Source: Planctomycetota bacterium (GTDB lineage: Bacteria; Planctomycetota; UBA8742; UBA2392). From it: a stretch of 64,000 nt of DNA. Of the stretch, positions 20,718 through 30,891 are shown in pieces (within the stretch, counting starts at the first letter, position 1; each line of letters begins with the position of its first letter). Position numbers and translations under genes: made by a program. The stretch lies in assembly GCA_019636195.1 (NCBI GenBank), contig JAHBYA010000009.1, positions 1-64,000 on the forward strand, given 5' to 3'. Under the pieces are notes generated by a model, which saw only the letters and a list, made by a program, of their open reading frames with translations, was not told where the DNA came from and ran no database searches.

Positions 20718-21776
20718 ATGAGATACGTAAGACGGGGCTTTACGCTGCTTGAGTTGATGATCGCGATTACGCTGATGCTGATCGTCATGCTCATGCTCAA
20801 CTCAATGTTCCGCACCGCGCAGGAAATGTACCTGCGCGCCGCGCGACGCGTCGATGTGTACAGCCAGGCGCGTGCCAGCCTTGACATGATTGAGCAAGAC
20901 CTGCTGCGCCTGCAAACCGGCGACGAAAAAGAGTCGATCCATCTGCGCAGCCTGACACCGGCGGACTGGAAGAACCCAGACAACGCCCGCACCGCCAACA
21001 TTTACACCAACATGACCGACTGGAACTCGGCCGACGAAAACCAGTCGCGCAACATTCGCGAGTTTCTGTCCTTTCACGGCACCAACACGTGGTGGGACAG
21101 CAACCAGAAGAAGTACGTCACCGGCAACGCCATGATCGTGTACTACTTGCGCAAGCGCCCCCGCAACATCAACGATGAACAGCCCGAAGGCGCGTACCTT
21201 GTGCGCCGCCTGATCCCGCAGCGCAGCCTTGCCGAGGTCGCGGGCATCGCCAAGGGCACGCGCCAGGCCAGTCAGCTTGTCGTCTCGGAAGACGAACTGG
21301 TGAACTTTGTGTATGCCGTGCACGTCTACACCGACGACCAGGCCGCCTTCCAGGTTGCCGAGCAGTTCCGGGACTTCCGCTACGACATCATGCCTGAGTG
21401 CTCGCGCACCCATACCAACGCCAAGTGGCTGTGGGTCAACGCCGGCGCCGCACCTCCGTCGCAACAGCCCGGCCAGCCCAGCCAGCCGGGCGCGGGCGCC
21501 GTCACCCTGATGCTGCCGACGCCTCCGATGGGCGACCGCGTTGAGTTCGGCGGCAACTACCAGACCCAGACCTCGCCGGACCGCGGGTTTGTTTCATCGC
21601 GCTGGAACTATCCCAGCGTGGTGATGTTCGACCTGGTAGTGATCGACCGCGAAATGACGCGCTACGACGGCACAACCGGCGAAGGCACCTACCGCTCGTT
21701 CGCACGCGCGGTGCAACTGCCGGTTTCCGGTCCGCTGTTCAAGCTGGACGACCAGGACCTCAAGCTGCTGCGCTAG
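20718..21776 (+). CDS. gspJ: GspJ-like minor pseudopilin, 352 aa
   Basis: The leader MRYVRRG precedes FTLLELMIAITLMLIVMLML with Glu at +5. The helix then continues into ARASLDMIEQDLLRLQTGD, resembling the region after the N-terminal helix of GspJ. The soluble domain is large and carries a Pro/Gln/Gly-rich insertion at about residues 238-255. It is the last pseudopilin gene, and a strong terminator follows directly. No secretion ATPase, platform protein or secretin gene accompanies the five genes. Confidence 0.72.
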   Translation: MRYVRRGFTLLELMIAITLMLIVMLMLNSMFRTAQEMYLRAARRVDVYSQARASLDMIEQDLLRLQTGDEKESIHLRSLTPADWKNPDNARTANIYTNMTDWNSADENQSRNIREFLSFHGTNTWWDSNQKKYVTGNAMIVYYLRKRPRNINDEQPEGAYLVRRLIPQRSLAEVAGIAKGTRQASQLVVSEDELVNFVYAVHVYTDDQAAFQVAEQFRDFRYDIMPECSRTHTNAKWLWVNAGAAPPSQQPGQPSQPGAGAVTLMLPTPPMGDRVEFGGNYQTQTSPDRGFVSSRWNYPSVVMFDLVVIDREMTRYDGTTGEGTYRSFARAVQLPVSGPLFKLDDQDLKLLR

Positions 21777-21787
21777 ACCGCAACATC

Positions 21788-21826
21788 AACGGGACCGGCA
21801 CGCATTGTGCCGGTCCCGTTCTGTTC
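21788..21826. terminator. Bidirectional terminator between gspJ and acyl-CoA dehydrogenase gene
   Basis: A perfect 14 bp stem (21788-21801 with 21807-21820) with a 5-base loop lies between converging genes. CTGTT follows on the plus strand and GATGTTG on the minus strand, so it can serve both. Confidence 0.85.
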
Positions 21827-21844
21827 AGGTCTCTTCCGTGCCGG

Positions 21845-23029
21845 TTACATGAACGCGCCGGTGCCGGTGATGTGCTGGCCGATGGCGAGGCTGTGGATGT
21901 CGTTGGTGCCTTCGTAGGTCTTGACGCTTTCCAGGTTCGCCATGTGCCGCGCCACATGATACTCCAGCATGATGCCGTTGGCGCCCAGCATCTCACGGGC
22001 CACGCGGGCGATGTCCAGCGCGATGCCCACGTTGTTCATCTTGGCCATGCTGACCTGATAGTGCGTCATCTTGCCCGCGTCTTTCAGCGCGCCCAGCCGC
22101 CATGCCATCAGCTGGCCCTTGGTGATCTCCGTGAGCATCTTGGCCAGCTTGTGCTGCGTGGTCTGGTGCGCCGCCAGGGGCTTGCCGAACACGATTCTTT
22201 CGGCGGCATAGTTCTTGGCTGTGTCAAAGCACGCCATAGCCGCGCCCAATGCCCCCCACGCGATGCCGTAGCGCGCCTGTGTCAGGCAGCCCAGGGGGCC
22301 CTTCAAACCTTCGGCCTTGGGCAGCATGTTGTCTTCGGGCACGCGCACATCTGTGAAAAAGAGCTCGCTGGTGTTGCTGGCGCGCAGGCTGAGCTTTTTC
22401 TTCTGCTCGCGCACGTCGTATCCGGGCATGCCTTTTTCGACCACAAAGCCGCGAATGCTCTTGGGGTCGTCGCTGTCGCCGGTCTTGGCCCACACGACGG
22501 CGATGTCGCTTAAATTGCCGTTCGTGATCCACATCTTGGCGCCGTTGAGCACCCAGTCTTTGCCGTCCTTCTTTGCACGGGTAATCATGCCGGCGGGGTT
22601 GCTGCCGTAGTCGGGCTCGGTCAGCCCGAAGCACCCGATCATGCGGGCTGCCGCAAGCTCGGGCAGCCACTTCTTTTTCTGGTCTTCGCTGCCGTAGGCG
22701 TAAATCGGGTACATCACCAGCGCCGACTGCACGCTGGCGAAACTGCGCACGCCGGAATCGCCGCGCTCAAGCTCCTGGTTGATCAAGCCGTAGGCGATGT
22801 TTTTCATGCCTGCACAGCCATACTCTTCGGGCAGGTTGGCGCCCAGCACGCCCAGCTCGCCCAGCTTGGGGATGATGGCCTTGGGAAACTCGCCTTTTTC
22901 GTAGCAGTCTTCGATGATCGGCATGACGTTGTCGTCAACGAAGTCACGCACCGTGTCGCGCACGTTGCGGTCGTCTTCCGACAGCATGTCGTCGAGTGAG
23001 AAAAAGTCCGGGCTCTCGTATTTCGCCAT
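21845..23029 (-). CDS. Glutaryl-CoA dehydrogenase-type acyl-CoA dehydrogenase, 394 aa
   Basis: This FAD enzyme would oxidise an acyl-CoA, most likely glutaryl-CoA to crotonyl-CoA and CO2 in lysine/tryptophan degradation. Agreement with glutaryl-CoA dehydrogenases is high in SGVRSFASVQSALVMYPIYAYG (its arginine matches the one that binds the glutaryl carboxylate), CFGLTEPDYGSNP, ARYGIAWGALGA, and TYEGTNDIHSL with the catalytic glutamate. The ATG at 23027-23029 follows AGGA and gives normal length. The gene faces away from guaA and has no operon partner. Confidence 0.88.
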   Translation of the reverse strand: MAKYESPDFFSLDDMLSEDDRNVRDTVRDFVDDNVMPIIEDCYEKGEFPKAIIPKLGELGVLGANLPEEYGCAGMKNIAYGLINQELERGDSGVRSFASVQSALVMYPIYAYGSEDQKKKWLPELAAARMIGCFGLTEPDYGSNPAGMITRAKKDGKDWVLNGAKMWITNGNLSDIAVVWAKTGDSDDPKSIRGFVVEKGMPGYDVREQKKKLSLRASNTSELFFTDVRVPEDNMLPKAEGLKGPLGCLTQARYGIAWGALGAAMACFDTAKNYAAERIVFGKPLAAHQTTQHKLAKMLTEITKGQLMAWRLGALKDAGKMTHYQVSMAKMNNVGIALDIARVAREMLGANGIMLEYHVARHMANLESVKTYEGTNDIHSLAIGQHITGTGAFM

Positions 23030-23195
23030 GGCTGCGTCCTTTAAAGTCAGGGGCACCATAGCGGGCACCCTGACACCCGCCAAGACGGCAACCCTTGAAG
23101 CCTGATGCAATCCGGGAGGAAGGTTCAGGCGGGTTCACCCTGTTTGTCCGGTCGCCCCGCAAACGCGACAGCCGGCAAATCCCGGTGGCAGCCGA

Positions 23196-23223
23196 TTGCG
23201 CGGGGGACTGCCCTGCCTATACT
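23196..23223 (+). promoter_or_regulatory. Sigma-70-type promoter of guaA
   Basis: TTGCGC (23196-23201) and TATACT (23218-23223) are separated by 16 bases, about 58 bases upstream of the start codon. Confidence 0.55.
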
Positions 23224-23237
23224 TCCTTTTTGCCCCG

Positions 23238-23270
23238 GCGGGGACGTGCGATGCGTCCCCGCTTCTGATT
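23238..23270 (+). promoter_or_regulatory. Hairpin in the guaA leader, possible attenuator
   Basis: A perfect 9 bp stem (23238-23246 with 23254-23262) with a 7-base loop is followed by TTCTGATTTT and lies ten bases before the ribosome binding site GGAGG. It lies between promoter and gene. It does not match the purine riboswitch core that I know. It may attenuate transcription or hold the ribosome binding site; this is inference. Confidence 0.4.
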
Positions 23271-23281
23271 TTGGAGGCGTC

Positions 23282-24847
23282 ATGGCGGCACATGAACACG
23301 TCGTCATCCTTGATATGGGCTCGCAGTACACCCAGTTGATCGCGCGCCGAACGCGCGAGCTGGGCGTGTACAGCGAAATCCTGCCCCACACCACCACATT
23401 GGCCAAGATTCAGCAGCGCGGGCCCAAGGCCATCATCATCTCCGGCGGGCCAGCCAGCGTGTACGGAGAAAACGCGCCCACGGTTGACGCGGCAATCTTC
23501 ACGTCCGGCCTGCCGGTGCTGGGCATCTGCTACGGCATGCAGCTTGGCAGTCAGGTGCTGGGCGGAAAAGTTGAGCGCGGCAACGTGCGCGAGTTCGGCC
23601 ATGCCGAACTCAAGATCAACCACGAAGACATCCTGCTGGCGGGCATGAACCGTGAACTCGCCGAAAACCCGCACGCCCTGCGCGTCTGGATGTCCCACGG
23701 CGACAAGGTAACGCAACTGCCGCCGACCTTTGAAGTGCTGGCCACCACGCCAAGCTGCGAGTTTGCGGCCGTCAAGCACCGCGAGCACCCGTTTTACGGC
23801 GTGCAGTTTCACCCTGAAGTCAAGCACAGCGTCAACGGACTGCTGGTGCTGAAAAACTTTCTTTTCAATGTCGCCCGCTGCGCCGGCGACTGGCAGATGA
23901 GCAGCTTTGTCACCGAGCAGCTTGAGCGCATCCGCGCGCAGGTCGGCAAGGGCCACGTGATCTGCGGCTTGTCCGGCGGCGTAGATTCCAGCGTGGTCGC
24001 GGCGCTGATCAGCAAAGCCGTGCCCGGCCAGATTACCTGCATCATGGTAGATAACGGCCTGCTGCGCAGCGGCGAAGTTGAAGAAGTGCGCGCCGCATTT
24101 GAGGGCCACTTCAAAGTCAACCTGATTGTCGCCGACGCCGCCGAGCGCTTTTTGACCAAGCTGGCCGGCGTGACCGACCCCGACAAAAAGCGCATCATCA
24201 TCGGCGAAGAGTTTATTCGGGTCTTCGAAGTGGAAGCCCGCAAGGTCAAAGACGCGAAGTTCCTGGCCCAGGGCACGCTGTACCCCGACGTGATTGAGAG
24301 CGTCGCCGCCCACGGCGGGCCAACCGCAATGATCAAGCGCCACCACAACGTGGGCGGCTTGCCCGCGGACATGCAGTTTGAGCTGGTTGAGCCGCTGCGC
24401 TTTTTGTTCAAGGATGAAGTGCGCGAAGTCGGGCGCGAGCTTGGCCTGCCCGATCATCTGGTATGGCGCCAGCCCTTCCCCGGCCCCGGCCTTGCGGTGC
24501 GCATACTTGGCGAAATTGACGCCGAGCGACTTCGTCTTCTACGCCAAGCTGACTTGATCGTTAGACAAGAGGTGAAAAACGCGGGACTTGAAAAACGCAT
24601 CTGGCAGGCGTTTGCCGTGCTGCTGCCGGTAAAGAGCATTGGCGTCATGGGCGACGAGCGCACGCATGAGTTTACCTGCGCGATCCGCGCCGTCGAAAGC
24701 GTGGACGGCATGACCGCCGACTGGGCAAGGCTGGAGTACGACCTGCTGCGCAAGATGAGCAACCGCATCATCAACGAAGTGCGCGGTTTCAACCGCGTGG
24801 TGTACGACATCAGCAGCAAACCGCCGGCAACAATCGAGTGGGAATGA
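23282..24847 (+). CDS. guaA: GMP synthase (glutamine-hydrolysing), 521 aa
   Basis: GuaA converts XMP to GMP using ATP and glutamine, the last step of guanine nucleotide synthesis in the cytoplasm. The class I glutaminase domain is seen in GICYGMQ (nucleophile Cys) and the FHPEV histidine/glutamate pair; the ATP-pyrophosphatase domain has the P-loop [12 protein letters not shown]; the C-terminal dimerisation domain ends KPPATIEWE. The ATG at 23282 follows GGAGG at correct spacing and matches the usual start before [17 protein letters not shown]. The stop overlaps the next lipoprotein gene (ATGA). Confidence 0.97.
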   Translation: MAAHEHVVILDMGSQYTQLIARRTRELGVYSEILPHTTTLAKIQQRGPKAIIISGGPASVYGENAPTVDAAIFTSGLPVLGICYGMQLGSQVLGGKVERGNVREFGHAELKINHEDILLAGMNRELAENPHALRVWMSHGDKVTQLPPTFEVLATTPSCEFAAVKHREHPFYGVQFHPEVKHSVNGLLVLKNFLFNVARCAGDWQMSSFVTEQLERIRAQVGKGHVICGLSGGVDSSVVAALISKAVPGQITCIMVDNGLLRSGEVEEVRAAFEGHFKVNLIVADAAERFLTKLAGVTDPDKKRIIIGEEFIRVFEVEARKVKDAKFLAQGTLYPDVIESVAAHGGPTAMIKRHHNVGGLPADMQFELVEPLRFLFKDEVREVGRELGLPDHLVWRQPFPGPGLAVRILGEIDAERLRLLRQADLIVRQEVKNAGLEKRIWQAFAVLLPVKSIGVMGDERTHEFTCAIRAVESVDGMTADWARLEYDLLRKMSNRIINEVRGFNRVVYDISSKPPATIEWE

Positions 24848-25623
24848 CGCACGGGCTGCAAAGATTCGAGTATGGTGCTCTGGGCCTGTGCGCCCTTTGC
24901 CTGGCACTGCTCGCGGCCTGCGGCGGCGGTGACAACACCGCCAACGGCCCAAAGGAAACCAGCCTTGAGGGCGAACGTTCCGAGCGCCGGCCCGTCGATC
25001 ACACGCCCGCGGTCGATCTTGGCAAAGCGCCAACCGACGCGCACCGGGTACTTGCCAGGCTGCTTACCGCCAAGGCGCTGATTCGCGAGAGTGTGGTGTA
25101 CGGCGGCTGGAACGCGGCGGCCGCGGACCTCAGCGACGAAGAACCCGCCAACGCCTTGATGCCGTGCATCTCTGCCAAATACCTGTCCACCGGCTACACG
25201 ATTGAGTCAGGCGGCGACGACAACAAGACTGCCACACAGGAATACCCGCAAAGCGCCACGCTGATCATCGTCCAGGCCCCTGACGCGCAAGCCACCGACG
25301 TGATTGCCCGCGGCATCTACGAGCGGCTGCTGGGCGTGCGCTTTGAGCGGCGCGACCCCGTGGAGCTTGCGTTCGGAAAAGGCGAGGGCAACCAGCTGCG
25401 CATGGAGCGCTACCTGCGCATCGACGAAGGCTCGGACAAGGACACGGTGCTCGTCGGCTACATCGCCGTGATCGGCGACCTGGTGGTGTACGCCCTTGAG
25501 GTTGAGACGCCGCCCCGCATCGTCGGCCCCGGCCAGACCCAGATCCAGCGCGTTACCAATGACCAGCGCGGCACGCGCGTCGGTGCGCAGCTGATCGCCA
25601 TGGTGCACCACCTGCGCGGCTAG
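24844..25623 (+). CDS. Lipoprotein of unknown function coupled to guaA, 259 aa
   Basis: A lipoprotein signal with lipobox LLAAC is followed by Gly- and charge-rich linker, then a mixed domain. Two beta-rich stretches ([25 protein letters not shown] and [22 protein letters not shown]) suggest a compact alpha/beta fold. I do not recognise the family. The ATG overlaps the guaA stop (ATGA), so translation should be coupled. There is no functional reason visible for pairing with GMP synthase. Confidence 0.68.
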   Translation: MTHGLQRFEYGALGLCALCLALLAACGGGDNTANGPKETSLEGERSERRPVDHTPAVDLGKAPTDAHRVLARLLTAKALIRESVVYGGWNAAAADLSDEEPANALMPCISAKYLSTGYTIESGGDDNKTATQEYPQSATLIIVQAPDAQATDVIARGIYERLLGVRFERRDPVELAFGKGEGNQLRMERYLRIDEGSDKDTVLVGYIAVIGDLVVYALEVETPPRIVGPGQTQIQRVTNDQRGTRVGAQLIAMVHHLRG

Positions 25624-25671
25624 CGGATTTGGTGCGCGCCTGGCCCCGGCCCGAAGTATGCTTGCGCTCCC

Positions 25672-27492
25672 ATGGCTGACGCCCGTCGCACCACCCGCCA
25701 CCGCTCGCGCCGCAGGGCGCTGTCCGACGCCGCCGCCGTCATCGGCGATAGCCTTGAGTTCGGCGCGCTGCTGACCGACAAGAACGGGCGGGTGCTGCAC
25801 TGCAACGACCGGGCGCTGACCCTGCTGCGCGCCGCCGATTTCAATGACCTTCAGTCCCGGCTGGCCGCGGTCTTCGGTGATGACCTTGCGTTTCCTCTGC
25901 TGCGCGGCGCTGAGGGCGAAAGCAACCAGGGCGGCGCCTGGATGCGCGACGGCGAATCGCCGGTCTGGCTGCGCTGGTGGGCCTGCCCGGCGCAGGGGCT
26001 TGCCGATTCAGCGCTGCTGCTGCTGGCCGACGAGACCGCCCGCAAACTCAGCGAAGAAGAGCTCAAGCTTGAACAGCAGCGCTACCTGCTGGTGCTGGAC
26101 GCGACGTCGCACGCGCTGTTCGAGTGGGACCTGCAACTCAACAAGTCGCGATTTGCCGGGCCGTGGCATGAGCTGTTCGGTTTGCGGCCGGGCAGCGACG
26201 CGGTCGGACTGCGCTTTGTCCGTGAGTCCATGCTTGAAGCCGACCGACAGCGTGTGTGGCCGCGGCTGGAACAGTGCGCGGAAAGCGGCGAGCTGTTTCG
26301 GGAAGAGTTCCGGCTGACGCGCGCCGACGGCCGCCTGACGTGGCTTGAGATGACCGGTCGCAGTGTGCGGGACGCGCAGGGCGCGCCATGGCGCATGATC
26401 GGCAACCTGCAGGACATCGGGCAGCGCAAGCAGTTGGCGCAGGCCCTTAAGCTTGAGGTCATCGGCCGCATGGCTGGCGGAATCGCCCACGACTTCAACA
26501 ACCTGCTCACGATTATGCAGGGGCACGCCGAACTGCTTGAAATGCAGGGCGTGAAAGGCGTCCAGCCGATCCTTGACGCCGCCCGGCGCGGCGCGCTGCT
26601 GACACGCCAGTTGCTGACGTTCGCGCGCCGCCAGGTTGTGATGCCGCAGGTGCTTGAGCTCAATGCAGCCATCGCCGCGGAGGCCGATCTGCTGGAGCGC
26701 GCCCTTGGCGACGAAATTGAAATCGCATTTACACCATCGCCCCGGCCTGCGCATGTGCGGCTTGATCCCGGCCAGTTGCAGCAGGTTTTGACCAACCTTG
26801 CGGTCAACGCCCGTGAAGCCACACCTCACGGCGGAAGATTTGAGCTCAGTGTCGCGGTGGAGGGTGCCGTCACGCTGCGCGTGCGCGACACAGGCCGCGG
26901 CATTGAGCCCGCGCACCTGCCCCACGTGTTTGAGCCGTTTTTCACCACGCGCGAAAACGAAGGCGGAACAGGGCTGGGGCTGGCGACCGTGCGCAGCATC
27001 ATCGAACACGCCGGCGGCACAATCGACGTCGAATCCGCGCCCGGCCAGGGCGCCTGCTTCACGATTGTTCTGCCAACGGCCGTGCCGGCGTCAGGTGCGC
27101 CCGCTGATCAACCGCACGCGCCGTCGGGCGGCAGCGCAACGATCCTGCTGGTCGATGACAACCCCGATGTTCGATTGATCACCCGCAAACTGCTGGAGCG
27201 CGCGGGCTTTCGCGTCATCGAAGCGATCGACGGCGAGCACGCGCTGCACAACGCGGCACACCAGCCGATCGACCTGCTGCTGACCGACGTGCACATGCCG
27301 CGCCTGAACGGCCTTGACCTGGCCGACCGCATCGCGCAGCTGTACCCGGGCGTAAAGGTCGCCTTCCACACGGCTGACACTGAAGACGACGCCCTCCGCG
27401 CGCGGGTGCAAAGCCTGCGCGCACTCTATCTGCAGAAGCCGTTTCCACCGGCGACCATGGTCCAGCGCCTGCACGAGCTGTTGTCCCGGTGA
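25672..27492 (+). CDS. Soluble hybrid histidine kinase, PAS-PAS-HisKA-HATPase-REC, 606 aa
   Basis: This is a signalling kinase without membrane segments, so it senses a cytoplasmic signal. Two PAS-like domains occupy about residues 20-125 and 135-255. The dimerisation domain carries GGIAHDFNNLL with phospho-acceptor His273, in the form typical of kinases that lack the classic HE motif. The ATPase domain has the N-box NLAVNAREAT, G1 box DTGRGI and G2 box GGTGLGLATV. A C-terminal receiver has VDDN, phospho-acceptor Asp539 in LLTDVHMP and lysine of QKPF. The partner response regulator is not adjacent. Confidence 0.92.
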   Translation: MADARRTTRHRSRRRALSDAAAVIGDSLEFGALLTDKNGRVLHCNDRALTLLRAADFNDLQSRLAAVFGDDLAFPLLRGAEGESNQGGAWMRDGESPVWLRWWACPAQGLADSALLLLADETARKLSEEELKLEQQRYLLVLDATSHALFEWDLQLNKSRFAGPWHELFGLRPGSDAVGLRFVRESMLEADRQRVWPRLEQCAESGELFREEFRLTRADGRLTWLEMTGRSVRDAQGAPWRMIGNLQDIGQRKQLAQALKLEVIGRMAGGIAHDFNNLLTIMQGHAELLEMQGVKGVQPILDAARRGALLTRQLLTFARRQVVMPQVLELNAAIAAEADLLERALGDEIEIAFTPSPRPAHVRLDPGQLQQVLTNLAVNAREATPHGGRFELSVAVEGAVTLRVRDTGRGIEPAHLPHVFEPFFTTRENEGGTGLGLATVRSIIEHAGGTIDVESAPGQGACFTIVLPTAVPASGAPADQPHAPSGGSATILLVDDNPDVRLITRKLLERAGFRVIEAIDGEHALHNAAHQPIDLLLTDVHMPRLNGLDLADRIAQLYPGVKVAFHTADTEDDALRARVQSLRALYLQKPFPPATMVQRLHELLSR

Positions 27493-27495
27493 CCG

Positions 27496-28035
27496 CTACT
27501 CAGCCAGCATTGCGGCGATCTTGAGCACTGTGTTCCAGTTGCGCGCGGTACCACTGAGCTTGAGCTTGCGGTCGATCCAGCCGGCATCCAGCTTCGACTT
27601 GCCCATGCCGTCCGGGTAGTACACATAAAGCTCGCGACCCTCGCCGTGCAGCTGCTCACGCCCGGGAATCGCGCCCTGCAAGGCAGCAAGCGCCCCGGCA
27701 TCCGGCGCGGACTTCAGGCATGTGACCATCAGGCGGCTGGGCTCGGCGCCGGCCTGTTGGCGGTAGGGATTGTTCTGGATGATGGCGCGCCAGTGCGCGG
27801 CATCGCGCACGAAGTAATCGACGGCCAGGCCAAGGCGCTTGGCGGATACAGCCTCAAGCTTTGCCTCCAGGGCGGCGGCGGGCTCATTACTGTCGAAGAC
27901 GACGTTGCCGCTCTGCAGCAGCGTGCGCGGGTTGGCCATGCCGGCGGCCTCAAACATCGCGCGCAGGTGCTGCATCGCGATCTTGTTTTTACCGCCGACG
28001 TTGATGCCGCGCAGCAGTGCGACGTATCGGGTCAT
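27496..28035 (-). CDS. DUF1697 family protein, 179 aa
   Basis: The start MTRYVALLRGINVGGKNKIAM and the later LLQSGNVVF are the signature of the DUF1697 family, small cytoplasmic proteins of unknown function that are widespread in bacteria. Length is normal. Its stop lies three bases from the convergent histidine kinase stop and its start is 63 bases from the divergent PA14 gene. No neighbour suggests a function. Confidence 0.9.
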   Translation of the reverse strand: MTRYVALLRGINVGGKNKIAMQHLRAMFEAAGMANPRTLLQSGNVVFDSNEPAAALEAKLEAVSAKRLGLAVDYFVRDAAHWRAIIQNNPYRQQAGAEPSRLMVTCLKSAPDAGALAALQGAIPGREQLHGEGRELYVYYPDGMGKSKLDAGWIDRKLKLSGTARNWNTVLKIAAMLAE

Positions 28036-28098
28036 CGCCCGATTCTGCTAACTCGGCAATTGCATGCAATCGGTCCAGCCCGGCGTTAGCATGCTGCA

Positions 28099-30708
28099 AT
28101 GCGCAACCGCTGGCTGGCATTGCTGGTCGTGCTGCTGTGCGCCACGCTGGCTGGCGCGTGGTTGGTGCTTGGGCCGGACGGCGACCTGCCCGGGCTGCAC
28201 CAGGCCCCGGATGCGGTCAGGACGGGCGCTGAACAGTCCAAGGCATGCGGCACTGGCGGCCTGGATGCCCCCGACCAGCCGCCGACGGCGCGCATTCCCA
28301 GAAGTAACGCAATTGAGGACAGTGAGGGGCCCACCGATGCGCGCCCTGAAGCGCGGGGCGACAATCCGCGCGGCAGCACCCCGGCGCGCGATGCAGCAAC
28401 GCAACCCCCGCGCGAAACCCGGCCAGACACGGAGAACATCGGCGAGGATGGCAAAGACAACACCGCGCCAACCGGGCAAGCCGACAGCATTCCCGGGCCG
28501 CCGTTCATTCGCGGCCACGCGCGGCCCGCGCACCAGAATTTGGGCAACACCCGCCCGCGCGCGGTCAAGCCGCCGGCCAATGGGCTCAAGGCGCCGGGCG
28601 AAATCAGCGAGCAACTCAAGCAAGACCGGCGCGGCTTGTACGCGCAGTACTTCAATCTGCCGGAAGGCAAGCTGCCCGAAACGCTGCCCGATCAGCCCAG
28701 CTACACGCGCATTGACCGGCAGGTGTACTTTCCGGACGTTGAGAGCTTCGCGGGCGTGCCCGTGGGCGAAAGCTTTGCCGCGGTCTGGACCGGCTTTCTG
28801 GTGATAGAGCGGCCGGATGATTACTGGCTGTTCTGGGGCGCCGACAACGGCGGCCGGGTTGAGCTTGCGGGCGAAACGGTGCTGCTGCAGGACGGCATGG
28901 TTCGCTATGTCGAAGTAAGCACGGTGTTAACGCTGGACGCGGGCGTATATCCGCTGCGCATTGAGTTCGCGCAGTTCAACAACGCCGTGGCGGACTGGCG
29001 CAAGGCGGCGGCTTGCCTGATGTGGGTGCCGCAAGGCGAGCGCAAGCCGGTGCCCGTGCCCCCCGAAATGCTGCTGGTACCGGAATGGATGTGGAGCGAG
29101 CACGCCCCGATCATCACTGGATTGAGCAAGTCAGCCGGCGAGATCGGCGACGAAATCACGATCGAAGGCAAGAACTTTGTGGTCGAAGACGCCCTGCCCG
29201 TCGAAGTCACCTTCGCGGGACAGCGCGCGCAAGTTGCGGAAAGTTCGGCGACACGCCTGCGGGTAACGGTGCCAATCGGCGCGCAGACCGGCGACGTGAT
29301 TGTCCGCCGGCTAATGGGCGCAACAGTCGGCATACAGGACATCCCGAGCAACAGCGCGCACTTCAAGTTGAAAACCCAGTTCGGCCTGGTCGCCGAGTGG
29401 TTTGACCAGTCCGGGTTGCAGTCCGCGACGTTCATTGACTCGGCTGGCGCTGCACCAGACGTGCTGCGCCTTGAGTGCCCGCCCACTTTCACAGCCGGGT
29501 ACACCGATCACCAGCCCCCCGGACTTTCGAGGTGCTGCAGCCGATGGGTCGGCTTGATCGGGTTGCCGGCAAGCGGGTGGCTCTCAGTCACTTTCAACAC
29601 CGGGCGGCCGATGCGCGTGACACTGAACGGCGAGCAGCGATCCAGCGCTGACACCCAGGAGTTTCATTGGGAGTTCGACTCCGGCGACCGCTATCTGCCG
29701 CTGGTCATCGAAATGCTGGGCGAGGCCGACTTGCCGCCTGAACTGAGCATCATCCTGCGTACCCGAGTTGCCGCGAGCATCGATCCAGGCAACCAATCAG
29801 AAGTGATTGAGAAGCGGCTGTTGCCAGTCCACTTGCTCTTTCCGCCCCAGCAGCCCAAGGCGCCGCCTGTTGTGTGGGCCGTCGAAAATGTGACGCCCGA
29901 TCCCTGGAAGCCCCCCGTGCCGCTGCCCGCTTCGTCGCGGCCATCCGTTGCCGTGGGCGAAACCATGAACGTGACGGTGCAACTTGCTTCACCACACCAG
30001 CAGTCGCCGGTTTCATTCAAGCTGGATAGCATACCCACGCCCGCCGAGCTGGTTGAGTCCAAAGACGTGCCGGGCGCGTGGCATGTGACCTTTGCGCTGA
30101 CCATCCCGCCCGGTGTGGGTGAGGGCAAGCTTACGGCCACGCAGGGCGACAGCAACAGCGAGCCTTACCTGATCGACATTGCCAATCGCGGGTTGATCGG
30201 CTTCTACTATGACTTTCCCCAGCCGTCGGGCCTGGCCGAGATACCGGACCTTGGGCCGCTGGCGTGCTTTGCCGTTCGCAAAGACCGGCGCGTGGTCTTT
30301 GAATCCGTGGCCGACTTTGACCTGCCCTTTCCAGCCGAAACCTTTGTGATCGAGTGGTTCAGTTCGCTGATGATCGAGCTTGAGGGCGACTATGTGTTCA
30401 CGGGCCGCACCGACGACGGCATGCGGTTGTGGCTGAACGGCGAGCTGATCATCGACGCCAACCGCCTGCAGGCGCCCGCCGAAAACTCCAGCGCCAAGGT
30501 ACACCTGAAGCCGGGCGTGTATCCGCTGCGCATGCAGTACTTCGAAAACAACCAGCACGAAGTGTGCGTCCTTGAATGGCGCGCGACCGACGCCGACAAC
30601 AACGTCGTGCTGCCGCGCGCGGCCATCCCCGCCAAAGCATTTTCGCTGGATGCCCTGCCGGTGCTGCCCGCCAAGCAAGCCACCGGCAAACGCACTGACG
30701 GCAGCTAG
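28099..30708 (+). CDS. Exported PA14-TIG-PA14 protein, 869 aa
   Basis: A signal peptide (about residues 1-22) is followed by about 140 residues of low-complexity Pro/Gly/Arg/Asp linker. The first PA14-like domain (about 175-310) shows GLYAQYFNLPEG, VWTGFLVIERPDDYWLFWGADNGGRVELAG and GVYPLRIEF. A TIG/IPT-like domain follows (about 335-425: SAGEIGDEITIEGKNF). The last 170 residues form a second PA14-like domain (IEWFSSLMIELEGDYVFTGRTDDGMRLWLNG, GVYPLRMQYFENN). PA14 domains usually bind carbohydrate, so the protein is probably a secreted or surface glycan-binding protein. No enzyme domain is seen between them. Confidence 0.8.
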   Translation: MRNRWLALLVVLLCATLAGAWLVLGPDGDLPGLHQAPDAVRTGAEQSKACGTGGLDAPDQPPTARIPRSNAIEDSEGPTDARPEARGDNPRGSTPARDAATQPPRETRPDTENIGEDGKDNTAPTGQADSIPGPPFIRGHARPAHQNLGNTRPRAVKPPANGLKAPGEISEQLKQDRRGLYAQYFNLPEGKLPETLPDQPSYTRIDRQVYFPDVESFAGVPVGESFAAVWTGFLVIERPDDYWLFWGADNGGRVELAGETVLLQDGMVRYVEVSTVLTLDAGVYPLRIEFAQFNNAVADWRKAAACLMWVPQGERKPVPVPPEMLLVPEWMWSEHAPIITGLSKSAGEIGDEITIEGKNFVVEDALPVEVTFAGQRAQVAESSATRLRVTVPIGAQTGDVIVRRLMGATVGIQDIPSNSAHFKLKTQFGLVAEWFDQSGLQSATFIDSAGAAPDVLRLECPPTFTAGYTDHQPPGLSRCCSRWVGLIGLPASGWLSVTFNTGRPMRVTLNGEQRSSADTQEFHWEFDSGDRYLPLVIEMLGEADLPPELSIILRTRVAASIDPGNQSEVIEKRLLPVHLLFPPQQPKAPPVVWAVENVTPDPWKPPVPLPASSRPSVAVGETMNVTVQLASPHQQSPVSFKLDSIPTPAELVESKDVPGAWHVTFALTIPPGVGEGKLTATQGDSNSEPYLIDIANRGLIGFYYDFPQPSGLAEIPDLGPLACFAVRKDRRVVFESVADFDLPFPAETFVIEWFSSLMIELEGDYVFTGRTDDGMRLWLNGELIIDANRLQAPAENSSAKVHLKPGVYPLRMQYFENNQHEVCVLEWRATDADNNVVLPRAAIPAKAFSLDALPVLPAKQATGKRTDGS

Positions 30709-30891
30709 GCGGGGCACTTATTTGCTGCAGCATCGTGGCCAAGTCCATAACGCAATCCATAAAATACATCAAACCAACCATGGGACTGATGGCATAGGTA
30801 GTCAGTGGCCATGAACCCGGAGCTTGCGCGCACTGCTTACTCGGCAGCCTGTAATCCCTATGTCACGCTGCCTGCAAAACTTGTGCAAAGG

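Noticed and set aside
23196..23282. Purine riboswitch upstream of guaA
   Set aside because: The leader is too short for a three-way junction and lacks the conserved loop and junction sequences; only a simple hairpin is present.
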